DNA of 64,000 bases from Rubrimonas sp036770645 (lineage in GTDB: Bacteria; Pseudomonadota; Alphaproteobacteria; Rhodobacterales; Rhodobacteraceae). The notes below the pieces were generated by a model. The model ran no database searches and was not told the origin of the DNA. It was given only the letters and a program-made list of their open reading frames with translations. The stretch spans positions 22,347 through 86,346 of the forward strand of contig DAIPIU010000003.1 of NCBI GenBank assembly GCA_036770645.1, in the 5' to 3' direction. Made by a program: the position numbers and the translations under genes. Below are positions 43,016-49,890 of the stretch, in pieces; the first letter of the stretch is position 1; every line of letters begins with the position of its first letter.

Positions 43016-45016
43016 TCAGCCCGGCTCGATGTCCCCGGCCATGCGCACGCGGCGCGTCTCGGGGCCGTGGGGGTCGAAGCCCTCGTTCACCACCGCCTCG
43101 ACCCGGCAATCCTCGCACAGCGACAGCACGCGCAGGCGCGCCGCGCCCGCCTCGCCCGCGAACATCCAGTGCCCGGCCAGCCGCGCCCTGACCCGTTCGA
43201 TGCTGGAGGCGACGCCGAAGGCCTTGCCGCAGCCTTCGCAGTGGAAGGGTGCCTCCTCCTTCAGCACGCGCTTCGGCGCCTCCCAGGCGCGGAAGTCGAT
43301 CTGCGGGACCAGCGCGATGGCGGTCTCGGGGCAGGTGGCGGCGCACAGGCCGCACTGCACGCAGGCGCTTTCGGTGAAGCGCAGCATCGGCGCCTCGGGG
43401 TTGTCGAGCAGCGCGCCGGCGGGGCAGACGCCGACGCAGGCCATGCACAGGGTGCAGGCGTCGAGGTTCAGGGCCACCGCGCCGAAGGGCGCGCCCGCCG
43501 GCAGGGCGATGCGGTCCGCAGGCGCGGGCGCGGCCTCGGCCAGCGCCACCATCGCCGCCACCAGCAGGCCCCGTTTCTCGGCCGGCGGCGCGAAGGAGGA
43601 CCGCGCCGCCCGCGCCGCCGGAGCGGGGCCCGCCAGCGCGGCCTCCAGCGCGTCGGGGTCGTCGGTCTCGATCAGCGCCGCGGTGCCGGGCGGGTAACCC
43701 AGCGCGGCCAGGATGTCGGCCGACAGCGCCAGCGTCGCGCGCAGCCCGGCGATGTCGTGGCGCGGCCGCGCCCGGCCCAGCAGCCGCACCGCCCCCGCGC
43801 CCCAGGCCATGGCGGCGGCGACCAGCTCGGGCCCGACCTGCGTGATCTCGTTGACGAGGATCGGCACGACATGGGCGGGCAGCCCCGCGCCGTGCCGGGC
43901 GCTGGCGTCGATCAGCGCCGCGCCGTGGTCCTCGTCGTGCAGCAGGATCACCGGCGCGGCCTTCGCCCCGGCGGCGTGCCAGGCGCGGATCGCCGCGCGC
44001 AGGCGGCGGGCCAGCGTCTCCGCCGTGGGCAGGGCGTAGGACGCGGCGCCGGTGGGGCAGGCGGCGGCGCATTGCCCGCAGCCCGCGCAGATCATCGGGT
44101 CGATGGCCACCGTGTCGCCCGCGGGCTGGATGGCCGAGGCCGGGCAGAGGTCGAGGCAGCGCGTGCACCCCGTCTTTCGGTTGCGCGAATGGGCGCATAG
44201 GTCCGGCGCGAAGCTGATGAAGCGCGGCTTGTCGAAGGTCCCGACCATGCCGGCCGCCCGGCGCGCGGCGGCCGCCACCGCCGTCCGGTCGCCCGGGTCG
44301 GCGCGCAGGTAGCCGGGGCGCAGCTCGCCCGCGGGAAACAGCGGCGCGCCCCCGGTCAGGTCGAGGATCAGGTCGCAGCGCGACACCGCCCCGTCGCGCC
44401 CGGGCCCGAAGCGCAGCGCCCCGCGCGAGGACGGCGCGGGATCGGCGAAGCCGTCCACGGTGACCGCGAATTCCCCCAGATGCCCGGTCGCCGCCACCGC
44501 GCGGCCCTGAAGCACCGGGAACAGCGTGCGCCGGGGCGGGGCGACCTCGGCCCCCGGCAGCAGCAGCACGGTTACGTCCAGGCTGTCGGCCAGATCCGCC
44601 GCCGCCTGCACCGCGGCCTCGTCGCGCCCCAGCACCAGCGCCACGCCCCGGCTTTCCAGCGAGACCAGCTCGACCGGCGGGGCCTCCTCGGCGGCCGCCG
44701 CGATCAGGGCCGCGGCCTTGGGCCCGCTGGCCGCGGCCTGCGCCGACCAGCCCCCGGTCTCGCGGATGTTGGCGAAGGCGAGCGGTGCCTCGAAGCCCAT
44801 GTCGCCGGCGACCTCCTCGAAGGCCGCGCGTTCCTGCGTGCAGGCGATGGTCACCGGCGCGCCCTCGGCCAGCGCCGCCTGCACGCGCGACAGCTGCGCC
44901 CGGCACAGCTGCGTGGCGACGGGGCCGACCCGCCCGCAGCCGGCGCGCGCGATGGCGCCCGCGTCGACCGGCATGCTGCCCTCGCAGTCGCAGACGAGGA
45001 TCAGGCGGTCGGCCAT
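43016..45016 (-). CDS. Polyferredoxin-like multi 4Fe-4S protein of formate dehydrogenase cluster
   Basis: 666 residues, ATG 45016. N-terminus LILVCDCEGSMPVD and several Cys resemble a sulfur or MGD-related domain. Middle Fe-S sites: about residues 273-290 (CAHSRNRKTGCTRCLDLCP) and about 308-318 (CAGCGQCAAACP). Second pair at about 517 (CTLCMACVGVCP) and 548 (CVQCGLCAATCP); near the end CEGCGKAF and CEDCR look like zinc or Fe-S pairs. It is divergent from the FDH accessory genes across 92 bases. Such proteins recur beside FDH3 clusters in alphaproteobacteria; probably an electron carrier or assembly factor, not shown. Confidence 0.85.
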   Translation of the reverse strand: MADRLILVCDCEGSMPVDAGAIARAGCGRVGPVATQLCRAQLSRVQAALAEGAPVTIACTQERAAFEEVAGDMGFEAPLAFANIRETGGWSAQAAASGPKAAALIAAAAEEAPPVELVSLESRGVALVLGRDEAAVQAAADLADSLDVTVLLLPGAEVAPPRRTLFPVLQGRAVAATGHLGEFAVTVDGFADPAPSSRGALRFGPGRDGAVSRCDLILDLTGGAPLFPAGELRPGYLRADPGDRTAVAAAARRAAGMVGTFDKPRFISFAPDLCAHSRNRKTGCTRCLDLCPASAIQPAGDTVAIDPMICAGCGQCAAACPTGAASYALPTAETLARRLRAAIRAWHAAGAKAAPVILLHDEDHGAALIDASARHGAGLPAHVVPILVNEITQVGPELVAAAMAWGAGAVRLLGRARPRHDIAGLRATLALSADILAALGYPPGTAALIETDDPDALEAALAGPAPAARAARSSFAPPAEKRGLLVAAMVALAEAAPAPADRIALPAGAPFGAVALNLDACTLCMACVGVCPAGALLDNPEAPMLRFTESACVQCGLCAATCPETAIALVPQIDFRAWEAPKRVLKEEAPFHCEGCGKAFGVASSIERVRARLAGHWMFAGEAGAARLRVLSLCEDCRVEAVVNEGFDPHGPETRRVRMAGDIEPG

Positions 45017-45108
45017 GGCGCGCTCCGGGACGGGGGCGGCGCGCTCTTGCGCCGGGTTGCGCGAAGTTTCATCACAAAGGCCCCGACGCCGCCAGAGACC
45101 AAGCGCCC

Positions 45109-45819
45109 ATGGCCGACGCCGCCCGCCTGAGCCTGCCCCCGCCCTACGACCAGCGAAGGCTGGAGGCCGGCGACCCGTTCGCGGTCGCGCAGGCCGTTGC
45201 GCGCGACGAGGGCGCGGGCGCGCTGCTGTGGCGGCTCGGCGGCGGCGTGCTCGCGGCGGCGGTGACGCTGGAACCCGACCGCCCGGCGCGGGAGGCGCGG
45301 CACGCGCTGTTCGCCGGCATGGCGGCGCTGGCCGACGCGCTGGCCGCCCGTTGCCCGCCCGAGCGCGCGGCGCGCATCGGCTGGCCCGCGACCGTGCTCT
45401 ACGACAAGGCGCGGCTGGGCGGGGCGCGCTTCGCGTCCGCGCCCTGCGCGGATGACGCCGTGCCCGACTGGCTGGCGTTCGGCTTCGAGCTGATCGCCGA
45501 CCGCGACCACCTCGCCGACCCCGGCCTGCACCCGGAGACGACCTCGCTGAAGGAGGAAGGCTTCGACGCCCCCGAGGCCATCCTCGAAAGCTTCGCCGCC
45601 TACCTCATGCTCTATTTCGACCGCTGGGCGCATCAGGGGCTGGCGGCCGTGACCGAGCGCTATCTCGAGCGCATCGACCCGCCCATGCTGGCGGGGGGCC
45701 GCGCCATCGAGGGCGGCGACCTCGTCGAGCGCACGCCCTCGGGCGCCACGCGCTGGCGGCGGCTGGACGAGGGGCTGGCGGCCTGCGCCTGGCGCGGGCC
45801 GGACGGGCCGCGCCTGTGA
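45109..45819 (+). CDS. Biotin/lipoate-ligase-fold protein of the FDH cluster, active-site loop missing
   Basis: 236 residues, ATG 45109. The ligase scaffold is visible: a GWPATVLYDKARLGGARFA block and PDWLAFGFELIAD, matching the WPND...K...G and GIGIN positions of BirA, and TSLKEEGFD. The biotinyl-adenylate loop GRGRRGR is not visible where expected (about residues 30-40 read DEGAGALLWRLGGG). So classical ligation of biotin or lipoate is doubtful. First gene of the plus-strand set upstream of fdhA; ends GTGA with the next gene. Role unknown. Confidence 0.75.
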   Translation: MADAARLSLPPPYDQRRLEAGDPFAVAQAVARDEGAGALLWRLGGGVLAAAVTLEPDRPAREARHALFAGMAALADALAARCPPERAARIGWPATVLYDKARLGGARFASAPCADDAVPDWLAFGFELIADRDHLADPGLHPETTSLKEEGFDAPEAILESFAAYLMLYFDRWAHQGLAAVTERYLERIDPPMLAGGRAIEGGDLVERTPSGATRWRRLDEGLAACAWRGPDGPRL

Positions 45820-46391
45820 CGCGCCTGCCGCGCACCATCCGGCTCGACGCCTCGGACACGGTCGTGTTCGACCGCGCGGCGGCGCCCGGGGAATGGGCTG
45901 TGCCCGGCACCTTCCTGTTCGCCGGGCGCGATCCGGAGGCGCTGTCGCGCAAGCAGCGGGTGGCCTTCCGCAGCGGGTTCCTCGGGATCGACAGCTTCGG
46001 CTGGTCGACGCTGGCGGTGGTGGCCGAGGCGTCCGACACGGAGCGGGCGGGGTTCGTGGAGCGGCTGTCCGCGCAATTCGTGGCGCGGCTCGGCGCGCCC
46101 GACACCGCCACGGCGCGGCCCGCGGCCGAGGAGGAGGCGGCGCTGGCCGAGACGCTGTGCCGCGACCACGCCCCCGGCACGCTGCTGGCCCTGCACCGCG
46201 CGGCCGAGCCCGGCGGCGCGATCCGCGAACGCTTCCGCACCCTGCGCCCGCGCGACGAGACCGCCTTCTCCGCCGGGCACCTGCGCGGCCATGACCGCGC
46301 CTTCCACCTCGTCGAGACCGACGAGGCGGAGGACGGGCACGGCATCGACCTGGTGGCGCTGGGCGACGCGCGCCGGGACGGGCAGCCGTGA
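45816..46391 (+). CDS. DUF6505-type conserved protein of FDH cluster
   Basis: 191 residues from GTG 45816, four-base overlap with the previous gene; its own stop overlaps a tiny ORF (GTGA). Features: RLDASDTVVFDRAAAPGEWAVPGTFLF at the start, FRSGFLGIDSFGWSTLAVVAEA, ending DEAEDGHGIDLVALGD. No enzyme motif. I recognise the pattern as the small protein between the ligase-fold and DUF6352 genes in FDH clusters, but the family number is from memory. Function unknown. Confidence 0.72.
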   Translation: MTRLPRTIRLDASDTVVFDRAAAPGEWAVPGTFLFAGRDPEALSRKQRVAFRSGFLGIDSFGWSTLAVVAEASDTERAGFVERLSAQFVARLGAPDTATARPAAEEEAALAETLCRDHAPGTLLALHRAAEPGGAIRERFRTLRPRDETAFSAGHLRGHDRAFHLVETDEAEDGHGIDLVALGDARRDGQP

Positions 46392-46459
46392 GCGGGGGCC
46401 GGATCGTCCGCCTTCGCGACGCCGCCGGACGGGCGGCGGTCGCGGGAGGCGGCGCATGA
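46388..46459 (+). CDS. Mini-ORF of 23 residues linking two FDH accessory genes
   Basis: Too short for usual gene finders. GTG 46388 overlaps the upstream stop as GTGA, and the TGA at 46457-46459 overlaps the next start as ATGA. The peptide starts VSGGRIVRLRDAAGRA and ends in Gly-rich residues. Because the two larger genes are 64 bases apart, this frame exactly fills the gap and would keep ribosomes moving to the next start (translational coupling). It may be a translated bridge rather than a functional peptide. Chance occurrence is possible. Confidence 0.35.
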   Translation: MSGGRIVRLRDAAGRAAVAGGGA

Positions 46460-47442
46460 GGGAGTTCTGGGTCGCCTCCGGCCACCAGCTGTGCCGCCGC
46501 GACGCGGCCGGGCGGCTGGCGGTCACGGACGAACTGATCCTCGCCTGGCTGGCGCGCCCGGAGGCGATGCCCCCCGACGACGCCTGCTTCGCCGAGCGCG
46601 CCCTGCACGCCAGGCTGCGCCGCGCGCCGCGCGCGCCGGTTTCCGAGGGCGAGGTGGCGGCGATGGCCGATCCGGACGCGCGCGAGAACTGGGGCTTCCT
46701 GCTGGCCCTGCGCGACGCGCTGCTGGCCGAGGGCACGGTCGAGGGCGGCTGGCTGCGCCTGCTGCGCGAGGGCACCGTGCTGCCGCCTCTGTTCCACGGC
46801 TGGCTGGTGCAGCTGATCCTGCGCAACGCGCTCGACGGCTGCGACGACCCGCTCGCGCTGCGCGCGGCCGAGCTTTTCTTCCGCCCCCAGCGGGCGCGGG
46901 TGCGCGACGGCGCGCTGCTGATGGCCGATTCGGAGGTTGCGGCGGCCATCGAGGGCGGCATGCACGCCGCGCCCCTGACCACGATGCTGTCGGGCGGGCT
47001 CGACGCGCTCGACGTGCTGGGCGAGGGCAACGCCTGGACCTACTGGAGCCGCTCCGACGCCCACACCACCGTGCTGAACTTCGGCGGCGACCCGGCCGCG
47101 CGGGCGGGGCTGGCGCGCGTCGTCGAGGCCTTCGCGGGCCACCTGCTGGGGGTGGCCGTCGCGGTCGCGCCGCGGACCAAGATCGCGGACGCGCCCTTCC
47201 GCTGGTATGTCGGGCTCGACCGCGTCGGCAGCGCCATCGGCGACGCGCTGTGGCGCGGCGAGGCCCCGCCCTCCGCGCCGGTCGGCCTGTTCTCCCTGAC
47301 GCCGCGCGACCCCGCCGCCTTCCTGCCGGCGGTGGGCGCGGGGCCGGTCTGGCTGATCCTCGGGATGGAGCCGGACGGGGCGGTTCGGCTGAAGCCCCAG
47401 AACCTCGTCGCGGGCCTGCCGCTCGCCGCCCCGCCCGCGTGA
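46456..47442 (+). CDS. DUF6352-type conserved protein of FDH cluster
   Basis: 328 residues from ATG 46456, preceded by GGAGG about eight bases upstream. Begins MREFWVASGHQLCRRD. Middle blocks LRNALDGCDDPLALRAAELFFRPQ and GEGNAWTYWSRSDAHTTVL are distinctive; no metal, nucleotide or membrane motif can be assigned. Position between the DUF6505-like and DUF3305 genes matches FDH3 clusters of Rhodobacterales and relatives (recalled). Function unknown. Confidence 0.78.
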   Translation: MREFWVASGHQLCRRDAAGRLAVTDELILAWLARPEAMPPDDACFAERALHARLRRAPRAPVSEGEVAAMADPDARENWGFLLALRDALLAEGTVEGGWLRLLREGTVLPPLFHGWLVQLILRNALDGCDDPLALRAAELFFRPQRARVRDGALLMADSEVAAAIEGGMHAAPLTTMLSGGLDALDVLGEGNAWTYWSRSDAHTTVLNFGGDPAARAGLARVVEAFAGHLLGVAVAVAPRTKIADAPFRWYVGLDRVGSAIGDALWRGEAPPSAPVGLFSLTPRDPAAFLPAVGAGPVWLILGMEPDGAVRLKPQNLVAGLPLAAPPA

Positions 47443-47515
47443 GCGGCGCCCTGTGCCGGGGGCGGCGGGCCGTGGCCCTTTCGCCCCGCCGCCTCGCCGC
47501 GCTAGGGTGCCGCCC

Positions 47516-48034
47516 ATGCCGATGCGCACGCTGACCGTAGGGGTGTTCGCCCTGCTTCGCCCGCCCGCCACGCGCTGGGGGACGGCGATGCTCGTGCCGT
47601 CCGCCGTGGTGTGGCCGGCCCCCGACCTGCCCGCGCCCGCCGCGGTCGGGGCGCAGGGGGGGGCGGCGCTGTGGCATCTCGGGGCGCATGGCCTGACCCT
47701 GCATTCCGGCGACACCGGGCACATGCGCGACAACCTCGCCGGGGCCCGCCCCTCGGTCTGGGTGGCGCTGGCGCAGGCCGGGGACCCGGCCTCCGTCGCC
47801 GTGCGGCTGGTGACGGTCGACCCCTACGAGGGCGGCGGTCTGGCCGACGACGAGGCGCTGGTGGTCGAGGCGACGCCCCTGCCGCCCGCCATCGCCGCCG
47901 AGATGACTGCGTTCATCGCCGCCCATCACGTCGAGGTGCCCTTCGAGAAGCGCAGGCGCAGCCCCGCGACCGCGCCTGGCGACCCCCGCGCCCCGCGCAT
48001 ACTGCGCCCCGAGGACAAGTGGGGCCGCGGATGA
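47516..48034 (+). CDS. DUF3305 protein of FDH cluster
   Basis: 172 residues from ATG 47516 (an in-frame GTG 21 codons upstream is less likely). RTLTVGVFALLRPPATRWG with later HSGDTGHMRDNL and ARPSVWVAL, and a C-terminal FEKRRRSPATAP and PRILRPEDKWGRG, match DUF3305, a soluble protein found only near formate dehydrogenases. Its stop overlaps the DUF3306 start (ATGA). Function unknown, probably in maturation. Confidence 0.82.
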   Translation: MPMRTLTVGVFALLRPPATRWGTAMLVPSAVVWPAPDLPAPAAVGAQGGAALWHLGAHGLTLHSGDTGHMRDNLAGARPSVWVALAQAGDPASVAVRLVTVDPYEGGGLADDEALVVEATPLPPAIAAEMTAFIAAHHVEVPFEKRRRSPATAPGDPRAPRILRPEDKWGRG

Positions 48035-48735
48035 CCGGCGGGGCGGGGGATGGCGGCGGGGATGCGGACGGCTTCCTGTCGCGCTGGTCGCGGCGCAAGC
48101 GGTCCGCCGCCGCCGCGCAGGATCCCGACGCCGCGGACGGCGCGGACACGCAGACGGCCGCCGTCGCCCCGACGCCCGGAGACGACGCGCCGGCCGCCGC
48201 CGACCCCGCGCCGGTCGAGCCGCCGCCCCCGGTCGAGCGGATCGAGGCCGGGACCGATCTCGCGCCATGGCTGCGCGCCGGGGTGCCGGCGGCCACGCGC
48301 AACGCGGCCCTGCGGCGGATGTGGTCGGTCGACCCGCTGATCCGCGACCATCGCGACCTCGCGCTCGACTATGCGTGGGACTGGAACACGCCCGGCGGCC
48401 TGCCCGGCGGCGGCGGCGCGATGAACCCCGAAAGGGTGGCGGAGAGCCTGCGCGACCTGCTCGACCGGCCCGCGGCGCCGCCTGTCGCCGCGCGCGCGCC
48501 GGAGGAGGGGCAGGGGACGCGGCCGGACGGGCAGGCTGATACCGCGGCGGCGGAAGGCCCCGTCCCGGCGCGCCCGTGCGCCGCGGATGCGGTCGCCGGC
48601 GCCGAGACGGGCACGGGCACGGGCGCGGCCGAAGCGCCCCGGGGGGCGCCGGCCGCCGCCGAGGATCCCGCCGCGCCCGAGGCCGGCCACGCGGCGACTC
48701 GGGTGCGGCGCCACGGAGCGGCGAGGCCGGTCTGA
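48031..48735 (+). CDS. DUF3306 protein of FDH cluster
   Basis: 234 residues from ATG 48031, overlapping DUF3305 by four bases. The hallmark is the N-terminal FLSRWSRRKRS followed by a disordered Ala/Pro/Asp segment, then LAPWLRAGVPAATRNAALRRMWSVDPLIRDHRDLALDYAWDWN, then a long Pro/Ala/Glu tail. DUF3306 proteins accompany DUF3305 in FDH operons. Likely a chaperone-like partner. After it, 208 bases of lower GC (48736-48943) hold no gene; TTGCGT and TAGCGT around 48855-48885 are a possible weak promoter for the structural genes. Confidence 0.82.
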   Translation: MTGGAGDGGGDADGFLSRWSRRKRSAAAAQDPDAADGADTQTAAVAPTPGDDAPAAADPAPVEPPPPVERIEAGTDLAPWLRAGVPAATRNAALRRMWSVDPLIRDHRDLALDYAWDWNTPGGLPGGGGAMNPERVAESLRDLLDRPAAPPVAARAPEEGQGTRPDGQADTAAAEGPVPARPCAADAVAGAETGTGTGAAEAPRGAPAAAEDPAAPEAGHAATRVRRHGAARPV

Positions 48736-48943
48736 GGGGGTGCGCAAGGCGCGCGCGTCGCGTGCCGGGCGCGCCGGAACCGCCACGCAGCGCGCGTTTT
48801 CCGGCATCAATCCCGAATCTGTCGCCAATGCCGAAAGTCGTCGCAAAAAACGGGTTTGCGTGTCTGCTTTGCTCATGTAGCGTTCACTTGGGAGAGAACG
48901 CCGTGCGGATCGAACCGCCCGCATTCAGGAAGACCGGAACCAG

Positions 48944-49552
48944 ATGACCATGGCGAGCCCGGCGCAGGCCGAGCCAGCGATCAGCGACCCCGACCTGCTG
49001 CGCAGCCGGCAATACGCATTCCTGTCGCGCCTTCTAGGCGCAGCGCCGGATTCGGCGCTGCTGGCGCGGATCGCCGCGATGCAGGGCGATTCGACGCCGC
49101 TGGGTCTGGCCTACGGCGCGCTCGCGCAGGCAGCGGCGCGCACCACGCCGGCCGAGGTCGAGCGCGAGTTCTTCGAGCTGTTCGTGGGCGTCGGCCGGGG
49201 CGAACTGCTGCCCTACGCCTCGTTCTACCTCACCGGATTCCTGAACGAGCGGCCGCTGGCCGAACTGCGCGGCGATCTCGCGCGGCTGCGCGTGGCACGC
49301 GCCGAGGACCGGCACGAGCCCGAGGACCACATCGCCGCGATCTGCGAGGTCATGGCGGGGCTCGCCTCGGGCCGCTTCGCCGCCGAGGGGCTGGACGACG
49401 CCGCCTTCTTCGCGCGGCACCTGCGCCCCTGGGCGCCGGCCTTCTTCGACGATCTCGCCCGCGCGCCCTCGGCCGCCTTCTACGCGGCGGCCGCGGGGGT
49501 GGGATCGGCGTTCATGGCGATCGAGACCCGCGCCTTCGCGCTGGAGGCATGA
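48944..49552 (+). CDS. TorD/DmsD-type molybdoenzyme chaperone
   Basis: 202 residues, all-helical. Motifs RSRQYAFLSRLLGAAPD and VEREFFELFVGVGRGELLPYASFYLTGFLNERPL, including the Y-x-S-x-Y-x-x-G pattern of TorD family, and EPEDHIAAICEVM (E-P-x-D-H) are clear. It binds the Tat signal of FdhA and helps insert bis-MGD before export. The start could also be ATG 48950. It leads the structural genes. Confidence 0.9.
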   Translation: MTMASPAQAEPAISDPDLLRSRQYAFLSRLLGAAPDSALLARIAAMQGDSTPLGLAYGALAQAAARTTPAEVEREFFELFVGVGRGELLPYASFYLTGFLNERPLAELRGDLARLRVARAEDRHEPEDHIAAICEVMAGLASGRFAAEGLDDAAFFARHLRPWAPAFFDDLARAPSAAFYAAAAGVGSAFMAIETRAFALEA

Positions 49553-49668
49553 GGCCGGGGACAAGTGAAACGCCGTCCGCGACAAGGCGTTGCGTGGACG
49601 GCGGGGCGATGGCGGGCGACAAGCGCGACGGTCTGCGCGCGACGGCCCACAGCACAGGACGACAGGAC

Positions 49669-49887
49669 ATGGCGAACAGCGACGACAAAGACGCCAAGGG
49701 CACCGGCATCGCCCGGCGCGCGTTCTTCGGGGCCGCCATCGGGCTCGGCTCGGCCGCGGCGCTGGGGGCCGGCGGCGCGCGCCCCGCACTGGCGCAGGCC
49801 GGCGACGAGCGCACGAAGGCCCGCTACCGCGTCACGCCGCATGTCGAGGCGTTCTACCGCACCAACCGCTACTACAAGGGGGCCTGA
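49669..49887 (+). CDS. Small Tat-signal protein of formate dehydrogenase region (TIGR02811 type)
   Basis: 72 residues. GTGIARRAFFGAAIGLGSAAALGAGG is a twin-arginine signal, cut after ALAQA; the mature part is only about 28 residues (YRVTPHVEAFYRTNRYYKGA). Named 'formate dehydrogenase region TAT target' in family databases by memory; likely a small subunit or assembly peptide exported with FdhA. The in-frame ATG at 49609 would add 20 residues and is less likely. Its end is three bases before fdhA. Confidence 0.85.
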   Translation: MANSDDKDAKGTGIARRAFFGAAIGLGSAAALGAGGARPALAQAGDERTKARYRVTPHVEAFYRTNRYYKGA

Positions 49888-49890
49888 GCC

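Noticed and set aside
45001..47733. 910-codon reverse frame over FDH accessory genes
   Set aside because: Arg/Pro-rich; overlaps several conserved proteins on the plus strand.
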